From contig CAMWRV010000001.1 of the NCBI GenBank assembly GCA_947176745.1, forward strand, positions 1-44,219: a stretch of DNA of 44,219 bases. The letters run 5' to 3'. The translations under genes were made by a program, and so were the position numbers. Positions 16,950-23,778 of the stretch are shown in pieces. Each line of letters begins with the position of its first letter. Position 1 is the stretch's first letter. The notes beneath the pieces are model-generated. The model ran no database searches and was not told the DNA's origin. It saw only the letters and a program-made list of their open reading frames with translations. Origin of the DNA: an uncultured Muribaculaceae bacterium (GTDB lineage: Bacteria; Bacteroidota; Bacteroidia; Bacteroidales; Muribaculaceae).

Positions 16950-17765
16950 ATGGTAATGAGTGTGAGAAATGCTGTTGTCGCGGTTCTGCTCCTCGTGGTG
17001 GCCGCTGCCTGTGTGCGCCGTCCCGACGGTGTGCTTACGGATGCAGAGATGACGCCTGTGGTGGCCGACATGCAGCTTGCCGAAGCCTATATACAGACGC
17101 AGTCTCAGCGCGGCAGTCAGGCGCAGCGGGAGGCGATGGTCGAGTATGTGCTCCGCAAGCATGGCCTGACCCGCGAGGAGTTCGACACGACAATGTCGTG
17201 GTACGGCAGGAATGTCGATGCATATTATGACCTGTGTGAGTCGGTAGGAAAGGAGCTTGATCGGCGTCGCCGCCGCATGGGAGGCAATTCGGCTGCGGAA
17301 TCGTCAGATCTTTGGCCATATTCGCGAGAGTCGCTCATATCGCTTTATTCGCCGTCGAACGCATTCGGTTTCTCGATTCCGACAGTCGACATTCAGTCGG
17401 GTCAGCGTGTCGAACTGCGTTTCCGGATGCGCGACAGGGTCAGCGGCTCGGCTATGCTCGGCGTTGAGTATGACAATGGCGTCAAGGCATATCAGACACG
17501 CACTCTTTCGGGCGTGCGTAGACTGAAGCTTGTGCTTCAGACCGACACCGCCATGAAGGTAAGCCGCATATTCGGCAATATGCTTCTCGATGATGCCTCG
17601 CAGCTTCCGCTCTGGATCGACAGCATAAGTCTGTCGGCTCTGCCGTTTGACTCGCTTGAATATTTCAACATACATGGACAGCGGCTGTACCGTGATCCGA
17701 CGCAACGCCGTCAGAACCGTAAGGAACTGCCTGATTCGGCGCAGCAGGATTCCGGCGGCAGATAA
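16950..17765 (+). CDS. DUF4296 lipoprotein
   Basis: A 271-residue predicted lipoprotein with signal peptide and lipobox ending VVAAAC (Cys21). The next 90 residues fit DUF4296: LTDAEMTPVVADMQLAEAY, then a FDTTMSWYGRNVDAYYDLCESV helix. The C-terminal half is probably a beta sandwich of unknown role. DUF4296 genes typically follow lspA in Bacteroidetes, and the adjacent signal peptidase II would process this product. ATG 16950 is used; ATG 16956 is equally possible. Confidence 0.85.
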   Translation: MVMSVRNAVVAVLLLVVAAACVRRPDGVLTDAEMTPVVADMQLAEAYIQTQSQRGSQAQREAMVEYVLRKHGLTREEFDTTMSWYGRNVDAYYDLCESVGKELDRRRRRMGGNSAAESSDLWPYSRESLISLYSPSNAFGFSIPTVDIQSGQRVELRFRMRDRVSGSAMLGVEYDNGVKAYQTRTLSGVRRLKLVLQTDTAMKVSRIFGNMLLDDASQLPLWIDSISLSALPFDSLEYFNIHGQRLYRDPTQRRQNRKELPDSAQQDSGGR

Positions 17766-17795
17766 CTGCGCCTTGCGTTTATTAAAACAAGCTCT

Positions 17796-18062
17796 ATGTT
17801 ATTGAATCTGCTTGCAACTGAAATAGTCGTGGTGCCCTCAGGAGCACCACGCGTTGCTTATGGACTAAGTGTGCTTGAGTTCGAATGCGGCTACGGAGTG
17901 GATGCCATGTATGCGCGTCTGCGGGCCGGAGACGCTGTCGTGCTGACCGATTTCCGTATCATCGCGTATGAGAAGGAGAGACCATCGCTTCTTCTTGCCG
18001 AGTATCCGCTGAGGCTTGAACAAAAAGAAAGCGGTCAAGGATGGTTTCTGACCATGCCCTGA
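17796..18062 (+). CDS. Small protein of unknown function (88 residues)
   Basis: The product is not recognised. It begins MLLNLLATEIVVVPSG and looks like a small alpha/beta protein (short hydrophobic strands, CGYGVDAMYARLRAGDAVVLTDF). It lies 30 bases after the DUF4296 gene on the same strand, and its 3' end overlaps a hairpin that may terminate the operon. Codon use looks similar to its neighbours, which favours a real gene, but without homologue data this is moderate at best. Confidence 0.55.
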   Translation: MLLNLLATEIVVVPSGAPRVAYGLSVLEFECGYGVDAMYARLRAGDAVVLTDFRIIAYEKERPSLLLAEYPLRLEQKESGQGWFLTMP

Positions 18063-18069
18063 CCGCTTT
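18028..18069 (+). terminator. Hairpin overlapping the end of the 88-residue gene
   Basis: AAAGCGGTCAAGG (18028-18040) pairs with CCCTGACCGCTTT (18057-18069) with one mismatch. The T-run after it is short (TTTACT), so it may act mainly as a 3'-end stabiliser ahead of the stronger terminator at 18114. Confidence 0.45.
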
Positions 18070-18113
18070 ACTATCAGTATTGAAGTCGTTCAGACAACTT
18101 CATTATCTCATTT

Positions 18114-18140
18114 CCCGCTCCAGTGCGGGATTTTTTATTT
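18114..18140 (+). terminator. Rho-independent terminator of the ileS-lspA operon
   Basis: CCCGC (18114-18118), loop TCCAGT, GCGGG (18125-18129), then A and six T. It overlaps the final codons of the convergent glnS gene (stop at 18135-18137). Confidence 0.8.
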
Positions 18141-19838
18141 CTTCATCGCCTTTGCCCATGAGTCTTTGAGTCCGACTGTCTTGTTGAACACAGGATGCTC
18201 CGGAGTAGTGTCGGGATCGACCACGTAGTAGCCCAGACGCTGGAACTGATAGTGGTCACCGGCCTGTATTCTCCCGGCAAGCCACGGCTCGATCTTGGCA
18301 TTGTGGCGCACCTTGAGAGAGTCGGGATTGATAAGTTCGCGGAAGTCGCCGTCGAACGCGCCCGGGTTCTCGATGCTGAAAAGACGGTCGTAGTCGCGGA
18401 TCTCGGCGTCGGTGGCTGTCGGCACAGACACCCAGTGGAGAGTGCCCTTGACCTTGCGGTCAGCTCCGGGGAGTCCGCTGCGGGTGTCGGGATCGTATGT
18501 GGCGTGTATCTCCGTGATCTCGCCGTTCTCATCTTTCACCACTCCGGTGCACTTTATGATGTATGCCCCTTTGAGGCGCACCTCCTTGTCGGGAGAAAGA
18601 CGGAAGAATTTTTTCGGCGGATTCTCCATGAAATCCTCGCGCTCGATCCATAGCTCACGGCTGAACGGCATCTCGTGGGTGCCTTCGGCCGGGTTTTCGG
18701 GATTATTGTCCATGACCATGGTCTCGGTCTTATCTTCCGGATAATTGTCGAGAATGAGCTTGACAGGGTTCTGGATGACGCTCACGCGTGTGGCCGTCTT
18801 GTTGAGATCCTCGCGCACTGAGTGCTCGAGAAGCTCGATATGGTTGAGGGCCTCGTAGCGGGTGTAGCCGATGCGGTTCACGAAGTCCTTGATCGATGAT
18901 GGTGTATAGCCTCGGCGGCGCAGACCTTTGAGTGTCGGCATGCGGGGGTCGTCCCAGCCGTTCACCAGTCCTTCCTTCACGAGCTGGAGAAGCTTTCTCT
19001 TGCTCATCACGGTGTATGTCAGGTTGAGACGGTTGAACTCGATCTGACGGGGACAGTATGTCTCGTCGGCAAGCTCCTTGACGAAGTGCTCGTAGAGCGG
19101 ACGGTGAGGCACGAACTCGAGTGTGCAGATCGAGTGGGTGACGCCTTCGAAGTAGTCGCTCTGGCCGTGGGCGAAGTCATACATCGGGTATACCTTCCAT
19201 GTCTCGCCTGTGCGCCAGTGGGGCGTCTTGATTATGCGGTACATGATCGGGTCGCGGAAGTGCATGTTGTCGCTCGCCATGTCGATCTTGGCGCGTAGCA
19301 CCATCGAGCCTTCGTCAAATTCCCCTTTGTTCATGCGCTCGAACAGGTCGAGATTTTCCTCGATCGGGCGGTCGCGGTACGGACTTGCCGTGCCTGGCTG
19401 CGTCGGGGTGCCTTTCTGGCGTGCGATCTCCTCGCTGCTCTGCTCGTCGACATAGGCTTTCCCCTCCTTTATGAGGCGCACGGCCAGATCATAGAGCCGG
19501 GGGAAGTAGTCGCTCGCATAGTAGAGACGGTCTCCCCAGTCATATCCGAGCCAGTGGATGTCTTCCATGATGGCGTTGACATACTCCATATCCTCTTTCT
19601 GGGGATTGGTGTCGTCGAAACGGAGGTTGCAAGTGCCTCCGAACTTCTCGGCTGCTCCGAAGTCCATGATGAATGCCTTGGCGTGGCCGATATGCAGATA
19701 GCCGTTGGGCTCCGGCGGAAAACGCGTGTTGAGGCGTCCGCCGTTTTTGCCTGCGGCCAGGTCTGCCGCTATCTCCTGTTCCACAAAGTTCAGTCCGGAT
19801 TCGTTGACTGATTCCTCTTCTTTTATGATTTCTTCCAT
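18135..19838 (-). CDS. glnS: Glutaminyl-tRNA synthetase
   Basis: Class Ib synthetase of 567 residues that charges tRNA-Gln directly. The HIGH motif is at 49-52 in FPPEPNGYLHIGHAK, and the KMSKS-type loop is VMSKRKLL. RFDDTNPQKE and the GWDDPRMPTLKGLRRRGY block are diagnostic for GlnRS over GluRS, and the C-terminal part is the two-barrel anticodon domain. Having GlnRS suggests Gln-tRNA need not be made by GatCAB transamidation. It converges with the ileS-lspA operon. Confidence 0.97.
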   Translation of the reverse strand: MEEIIKEEESVNESGLNFVEQEIAADLAAGKNGGRLNTRFPPEPNGYLHIGHAKAFIMDFGAAEKFGGTCNLRFDDTNPQKEDMEYVNAIMEDIHWLGYDWGDRLYYASDYFPRLYDLAVRLIKEGKAYVDEQSSEEIARQKGTPTQPGTASPYRDRPIEENLDLFERMNKGEFDEGSMVLRAKIDMASDNMHFRDPIMYRIIKTPHWRTGETWKVYPMYDFAHGQSDYFEGVTHSICTLEFVPHRPLYEHFVKELADETYCPRQIEFNRLNLTYTVMSKRKLLQLVKEGLVNGWDDPRMPTLKGLRRRGYTPSSIKDFVNRIGYTRYEALNHIELLEHSVREDLNKTATRVSVIQNPVKLILDNYPEDKTETMVMDNNPENPAEGTHEMPFSRELWIEREDFMENPPKKFFRLSPDKEVRLKGAYIIKCTGVVKDENGEITEIHATYDPDTRSGLPGADRKVKGTLHWVSVPTATDAEIRDYDRLFSIENPGAFDGDFRELINPDSLKVRHNAKIEPWLAGRIQAGDHYQFQRLGYYVVDPDTTPEHPVFNKTVGLKDSWAKAMKK

Positions 19839-19858
19839 TCTGAGTTCTGTTGTTTATG

Positions 19859-19866
19859 CAAAATTA
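19859..19866 (-). promoter_or_regulatory. Likely -7 element for glnS
   Basis: TAATTTTG on the minus strand fits TAnnTTTG and would give a leader of only about 14 bases before the ATG at 19838. No clear -33 element is present at the expected distance. Confidence 0.45.
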
Positions 19867-19952
19867 GCAAAAATATCGCAATTCCTGCCGAATTCCGCAG
19901 GGCATATGATAACATTTTTGCTGATAGGGGGCTAAATTGACTCTGACGATAA

Positions 19953-19960
19953 TATTTTTG
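19953..19960 (+). promoter_or_regulatory. Likely -7 element for the 50-residue gene
   Basis: TATTTTTG fits TAnnTTTG and would start transcription near 19967, leaving a leader of about 55 bases. The -33 half is weak. Confidence 0.4.
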
Positions 19961-20021
19961 GCGTCGCAAGCGTTATAAGTACGTGTAAGAAACAATTCTT
20001 CTCCTAAAACAGAATTTGCCT

Positions 20022-20174
20022 ATGGTTCACGATTCCTCCTACTTATCATCTCCTGAAGTGGTGTCAGGCCAGACCGGTTATCCGAAAAGCGCGACTCTGA
20101 ATTTCATCCGTCAGTTCGCACGCACATGTGTTGCGGTGCAGGGATGCGCGCTCGGGTCCATGATTCTTAATTGA
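20022..20174 (+). CDS. Free-standing 50-residue Bacteroidales small protein
   Basis: An ATG at 20022 opens a 50-codon frame ending in TGA. The middle reads KSATLNFIRQFARTC and the protein ends GSMILN. I recall short Bacteroidales ORFs with the same pattern (a TLxFIxQFARxY helix and a C-terminal LN or N), but cannot confirm this here. The gene stands alone between a promoter-like element (19953) and a strong hairpin terminator (20252-20291), between glnS and the sigma factor gene, both pointing away from or towards it. It has no signal peptide. The central helix is amphipathic with Arg and aromatic residues, so membrane or protein binding is possible. The function is unknown. Confidence 0.55.
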   Translation: MVHDSSYLSSPEVVSGQTGYPKSATLNFIRQFARTCVAVQGCALGSMILN

Positions 20175-20251
20175 CCGCTGACTGTCGGCATCATCACGTC
20201 GGCCGTTGCAGTCCGGGCTGACGATCATCACAGGCTTTATTGAAAAAATCA

Positions 20252-20291
20252 GATCCGGTTGCCTTCGGGCAGCCGGATCAATTATTTTTAC
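20252..20291. terminator. Bidirectional terminator between the small gene and the sigma factor
   Basis: A 12-bp stem (20252-20263 with 20268-20279, one G-T pair) closed by a TTCG tetraloop. Plus-strand transcripts continue into AATTATTTTTA and minus-strand transcripts into TGATTTTTTC, so it can end both converging genes. Confidence 0.82.
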
Positions 20292-20373
20292 GGTGTGCTT
20301 GCGTTTGCGTTTTTCGCGCCGGAGACGGAGACAGGCGCATGACATGACTCTGTCATCCGCTCCTGCCCGCGCC

Positions 20374-20964
20374 TCACACGGTCAGGATAATCTCTTTCTC
20401 GTTGGCTATGCGGCGCAGATTGAGAATCGCGTAGCGCATGCGTCCGAGCGCGGTGTTGATGCTCACACCGGTGATCTCGGCGATCTCTTTGAAACTGAGT
20501 CCCTGATAGTAGCGCATCTTGAGCACCTCGCGCTGCAGTGCGGGCAGTTCGCCTATAAGATACTTCACGTCGGTGCGTATCTGATCCGAGATGAGAATGT
20601 CTTCTATCGTCTCCTCGCAAAGTTCCTTGCGGTTGAGTATGTCGACATCTGTCAGATCGGAACTCTGCAGATTCTCCGACTTCTCCTGGCGGTAGTAGTC
20701 GATGATCAGATTGTGGGCTATCCGTGAGATCCAGGCAGGAAACTTGCCGTTCTCTGTGTAGCGGCCCAGACGTATGGTCTGAATCGCTTTTACGAATGTC
20801 TCCTGAAAGATGTCGTTGGCTATATCCTCGTTCTTGATGATGCGGAGTATATAGTTGAAAATGCGGTCCTGATGACGCTTGAGAAGAGTGTCGAAAGCTT
20901 CGTTGTTCCCCTCTGCGTATGCCCTGACAAGCTGCTCGTCTGTCAAGGTAGTGTAATTTGCCAT
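20374..20964 (-). CDS. ECF-type RNA polymerase sigma factor
   Basis: A 196-residue sigma-70-family factor. Region 2 is visible (NEAFDTLLKRHQDRIFNYI, DIANDIFQETFVKA, PAWISRIAHNLIIDYYRQ) and region 4 is the C-terminal helix-turn-helix (LPALQREVLKMRYYQGLSFKEIAEITGVSINTALGRMRYAI). No anti-sigma gene is adjacent, unlike the SusCD-linked ECF pairs, so it probably has a general role. The start MANYTTLTDEQL matches the family. An in-frame ATG at 21093 would add 43 proline- and lysine-rich residues not expected in the family, so it is rejected. The promoter at 21136-21166 implies an unusually long leader of about 165 bases. Confidence 0.92.
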   Translation of the reverse strand: MANYTTLTDEQLVRAYAEGNNEAFDTLLKRHQDRIFNYILRIIKNEDIANDIFQETFVKAIQTIRLGRYTENGKFPAWISRIAHNLIIDYYRQEKSENLQSSDLTDVDILNRKELCEETIEDILISDQIRTDVKYLIGELPALQREVLKMRYYQGLSFKEIAEITGVSINTALGRMRYAILNLRRIANEKEIILTV

Positions 20965-21265
20965 GCTTCTGATGTTAGTTTGTTTGGGTAAAATTTTTCG
21001 ATAGGCAGGCCGGGTTGTGATTTGTGTGGTTTTTATAATTTTTGATTGTCTGTCTGGGTTATGGAGCGGGGAGGCTGGCGGCTGGTCTGGCACGATGCTT
21101 CTTTACTGGCCGGCACTTTTTCCCGTATCCGTATGCAAAGATATAATTGTTTTGTCTGAAATGCAAGAAAGCGAACAAAAAAATTAGCAAAATATTGTTA
21201 ACGGCACAATAATTCTTTTTTTCTCGCCGATCACGTAGAGACCGGCTGCACGTGCGACAGTCCGG
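20965..21265 (-). other. Long leader and promoter region of the sigma factor gene
   Basis: This 301-base stretch holds no convincing gene. It contains the sigma factor promoter (21136-21166) and a leader of about 165 bases. A run of seven T on the plus strand (21218-21224) lies near the end of the RiPP cluster but is on the wrong strand to terminate it. No recognised RNA family was seen in the leader. Confidence 0.6.
21136..21166 (-). promoter_or_regulatory. Promoter of the sigma factor gene
   Basis: Minus strand: CTTG (TTG at 21164-21166), 20-base spacer, TATCTTTG (21136-21143). It lies downstream of the RiPP cluster, so the sigma factor gene has its own transcript. Confidence 0.72.
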
Positions 21266-21511
21266 TCATAGCCGTGAGCCAATCGCTGTCTGGATGACTT
21301 GCCATAGCGTTCTGCCGCCGGAGTGCGGATAGGGGAGTGTCATGACGATTGCCGCGGCTGCCGCGAAGATTATGGCTATGGCCGTGGTGCCGTGGCGCAG
21401 CAGTGATGAAGGTTCGCGGTCGATGAATGTGCGGATCTCCCGGCTCTGTTCCTTTTCACGCTGTGTGACGCTGTGCGTATGCGCCGTGCTTTTGTTGTCT
21501 TGTTTTGTCAT
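21266..21511 (-). CDS. Mini-HlyD: N-terminal stub of a secretion adaptor
   Basis: An 81-residue protein that starts 7 bases after the C39 ABC transporter gene. Residues 24-66 (REIRTFIDREPSSLLRHG, then a hydrophobic stretch ending LPYPH) match what I know of the N-terminus of Bacteroidetes HlyD-family adaptors, where an EIRxxEVxEIIGxxPxWxxRWG segment precedes one membrane helix and a YPD/YPH turn. The coiled-coil, lipoyl and beta-barrel domains that follow in a full adaptor (about 400 residues) are absent, and the 300 bases downstream hold no continuing frame. It is either a truncated relic or a small membrane subunit kept with the transporter. The frame is intact and well spaced for translation. 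The HlyD link is an inference from pattern. Confidence 0.6.
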   Translation of the reverse strand: MTKQDNKSTAHTHSVTQREKEQSREIRTFIDREPSSLLRHGTTAIAIIFAAAAAIVMTLPYPHSGGRTLWQVIQTAIGSRL

Positions 21512-21518
21512 AAGCTAT

Positions 21519-23732
21519 CTATGTGCCGAGTTCGAGCTGGTTCTTTACGAGTGAGTAATACAGACCTTTTTTCGATGTCAGTACGTCGTGGCTGCCCGAT
21601 TCCGCCACTCTGCCGTTTTCGAGCACGATGATGTTGTCGGCGTCTCTGACTGTCGAGAGACGGTGGGCCACTACCACCACAGTGCGGCCTTTGTAGAATT
21701 CGGTGAGGTTGCCGACGATCTCTCGCTCATTGTTGGCGTCGAGTGAGTTGGTGGCCTCATCAAGAAATATGATGTCGGGGTTCTTGTAGACGGCTCTGGC
21801 TATGAGTATGCGTTGTTTCTGTCCCTGACTGATTCCTGTCCCGTCGCGGCCGATCTTAGTGTTGTATTTCAGCGGCAGACCGGAAATGTAGTCATGTATG
21901 CAGGCTGTGCGTGCGGCATGTTCAAGTCGGGTCTGATCTATCGGACCGTCGCCGGTGGCGATGTTGCGGGCTATGGATTCGGAAAAAATCACTCCATCCT
22001 GCATCACGGCTCCGCATCTTGATCTCCATTCGTCGATGTCTCTCTCGTGAAGGGGTATGCCCTCGGCCACGATTTCTCCTTTTTCTGTCTTGTAGAATCC
22101 GAGCATGAGTTTTACGAGTGTGGTCTTTCCGCTTCCCGAAGCTCCGACAATCGCGGTTACCTTGCCGCGGGGAATCCTGATCTCGATCCCCGAGAGCGTG
22201 TCGGCGGTAGCGTGTCGGTCGTAGCGGAAAGTCACGTCGCGGAACTCGATGGCATATTCCGTGGGAATCTTCGGGCACAAAGGGGCATGCGCTGTGCCGG
22301 TGCCGCAGTTCTCGTCCTCGCGCTCATGTATCTCGTTGATGCGTTCGAGCGATATTCTCACGTCCTGAAGCGTGTGTATAAAGTTCATGATCTGCTCTAC
22401 AGGCCCGCTCAGTTGGCCTGCCACATACTGGATGGCCAGCATTGATCCGAGTGTGAGGTCGCCTCTGATTACCCCTGTCGCGGCTGTGACGGTTATCAGT
22501 ATGTTGGTGATCTCGCGTATGAAGAGACTGCCCGTTTCCTGGGTCTGGCGCAGACGGAGTGATTTCATCTGCACGTCGAAGAGGCCGGTCTGCAGTTCTT
22601 CCCATTCGGCTTTCCTGCGGCCTCCGCATCCCTGCACCTTGATTTCCTGCATCGTGGTGATGAACTGCCAGGTGCAGTTGCTCGATCTGGCCTCGGCACT
22701 GTATGTCTCGTGATCGAGCACTTTTCTGCGCTGCAGGAATGATGCCGTCCATAGTCCGTAGACTATACCGCCGCAAGCGAATATGCCGAACAGTGCCGGA
22801 CTGTAGCCGAGCAGTACGGCTCCGAACACAAGCAGTGATATGGCGGTGAATGTGATGCCGAGCACCTGGTCGGTCAGGAATGACTGCACCCGCGAATGGT
22901 CTGACATCCTTTTCAGCAGATCGCCCGATTGCTTTGTGTCGAAGAAGCGCATCGGCAGTGCCAGAAGTTTGGTGAAGAAGTCGGAAAGAAGCGCGATGTT
23001 GACACGCATCGATATATGAAGCAGAAGACGGCGGCGGATAAAGTCTGTCATCGTTCTTCCGGCTATGATCATGAGCTGGCCGGTCAGTACGAGCCATATG
23101 AACCCGATATCCTTGTGCCGTATTCCGGTGTCGACTATCTCCTGTGTCAGAAACGGTATGACGAGCTGCAGCAGAGATGCGAGCAGAAGTCCTGTCACGA
23201 TTTCCGACAGGTATCTGCGGTAGCGCGCCATGTGGCGGATCAGAAAGGCGAGTGATCTCTTTTCTGACCGGATGCCTGTGCTGTCGCTTTCGGGCAGTTC
23301 GTCGGGCGGCTGAAAGAAGAGTGCTATCCCTTTCTGAAGGCCTTTCGTTTCTGCAGAGGTGTCGGATGAAAGCCATCGGTTTTCAAATTCCTTACGGCTG
23401 TAAGCGATGCGCCCTTTTGCAGGGTCTGCGATATGGAATCTCTTCGATGAAGCTTTGTAGAGCACCGTGAAGTGGTTTTGCTCCCAGTGCAGCACGCAGG
23501 GTAGCGGCAGCTGAATGAGTTCGTCGGTTGTGACCGCGCACCCCGCTGTTTCGAATCCCAGGGCCGCGGCGCCGTCTGAAATGCCTTTAAGCGAGACGCC
23601 CTCGGCTGTGGGCGTGCAGTATTCCTCAAGCTGCCCCAGACTGTATCGGCGCCCGTAGTGACGACAGATCATGGCGAGACATGCTATGCCGCATTGCATC
23701 GCGTCTTTCTGATATATGACTTTGAATGCCAT
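21519..23732 (-). CDS. Peptidase C39 ABC transporter (GG-leader processing and export)
   Basis: A 737-residue fused exporter. Residues 1-135 are a C39 cysteine peptidase with Gln8, Cys14 (QKDAMQCGIACLAMI), His87 (HWEQNHFTVLY) and Asp103 (ADPAKG), which cuts leaders after Gly-Gly. Residues about 160-450 are six membrane helices. The nucleotide-binding domain has Walker A GASGSGKTT (530-538), signature ISQGQ (634-638), Walker B IIFLDE (ending 659) and the H-loop AHRLST. Such proteins sit in the inner membrane and export bacteriocin-like or RiPP peptides. The two GG-leader precursors at 26051 and 27780 are the obvious substrates. It follows the outer-membrane barrel gene, separated by a hairpin, and is followed by the mini-HlyD. 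Confidence 0.94.
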   Translation of the reverse strand: MAFKVIYQKDAMQCGIACLAMICRHYGRRYSLGQLEEYCTPTAEGVSLKGISDGAAALGFETAGCAVTTDELIQLPLPCVLHWEQNHFTVLYKASSKRFHIADPAKGRIAYSRKEFENRWLSSDTSAETKGLQKGIALFFQPPDELPESDSTGIRSEKRSLAFLIRHMARYRRYLSEIVTGLLLASLLQLVIPFLTQEIVDTGIRHKDIGFIWLVLTGQLMIIAGRTMTDFIRRRLLLHISMRVNIALLSDFFTKLLALPMRFFDTKQSGDLLKRMSDHSRVQSFLTDQVLGITFTAISLLVFGAVLLGYSPALFGIFACGGIVYGLWTASFLQRRKVLDHETYSAEARSSNCTWQFITTMQEIKVQGCGGRRKAEWEELQTGLFDVQMKSLRLRQTQETGSLFIREITNILITVTAATGVIRGDLTLGSMLAIQYVAGQLSGPVEQIMNFIHTLQDVRISLERINEIHEREDENCGTGTAHAPLCPKIPTEYAIEFRDVTFRYDRHATADTLSGIEIRIPRGKVTAIVGASGSGKTTLVKLMLGFYKTEKGEIVAEGIPLHERDIDEWRSRCGAVMQDGVIFSESIARNIATGDGPIDQTRLEHAARTACIHDYISGLPLKYNTKIGRDGTGISQGQKQRILIARAVYKNPDIIFLDEATNSLDANNEREIVGNLTEFYKGRTVVVVAHRLSTVRDADNIIVLENGRVAESGSHDVLTSKKGLYYSLVKNQLELGT

Positions 23733-23750
23733 TCCGACAGTTATGGGGAA

Positions 23751-23775
23751 GATCCGGCACTGAATGTGCCGGATC
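23751..23775. other. Intercistronic hairpin before the ABC transporter gene
   Basis: A perfect 10-bp stem (GATCCGGCAC, 23751-23760, with GTGCCGGATC, 23766-23775) and a 5-base loop lie between the barrel stop codon and the transporter start. No U-run follows on the minus strand, so it is more likely an RNA-processing or attenuating element than a full terminator. Confidence 0.6.
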
Positions 23776-23778
23776 CGT

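Noticed and set aside
20965..21093. N-terminal extension of the sigma factor
   Set aside because: The 43 extra residues are Pro/Lys-rich and unlike the start of region 2 in ECF factors; the ATG at 20964 matches the family start.
21239..21267. GACCGG..CCGGTC inverted repeat at the end of the mini-HlyD gene as a terminator
   Set aside because: On the gene strand it is followed by purine-rich sequence with a run of A, not T, so it would not terminate that transcript.
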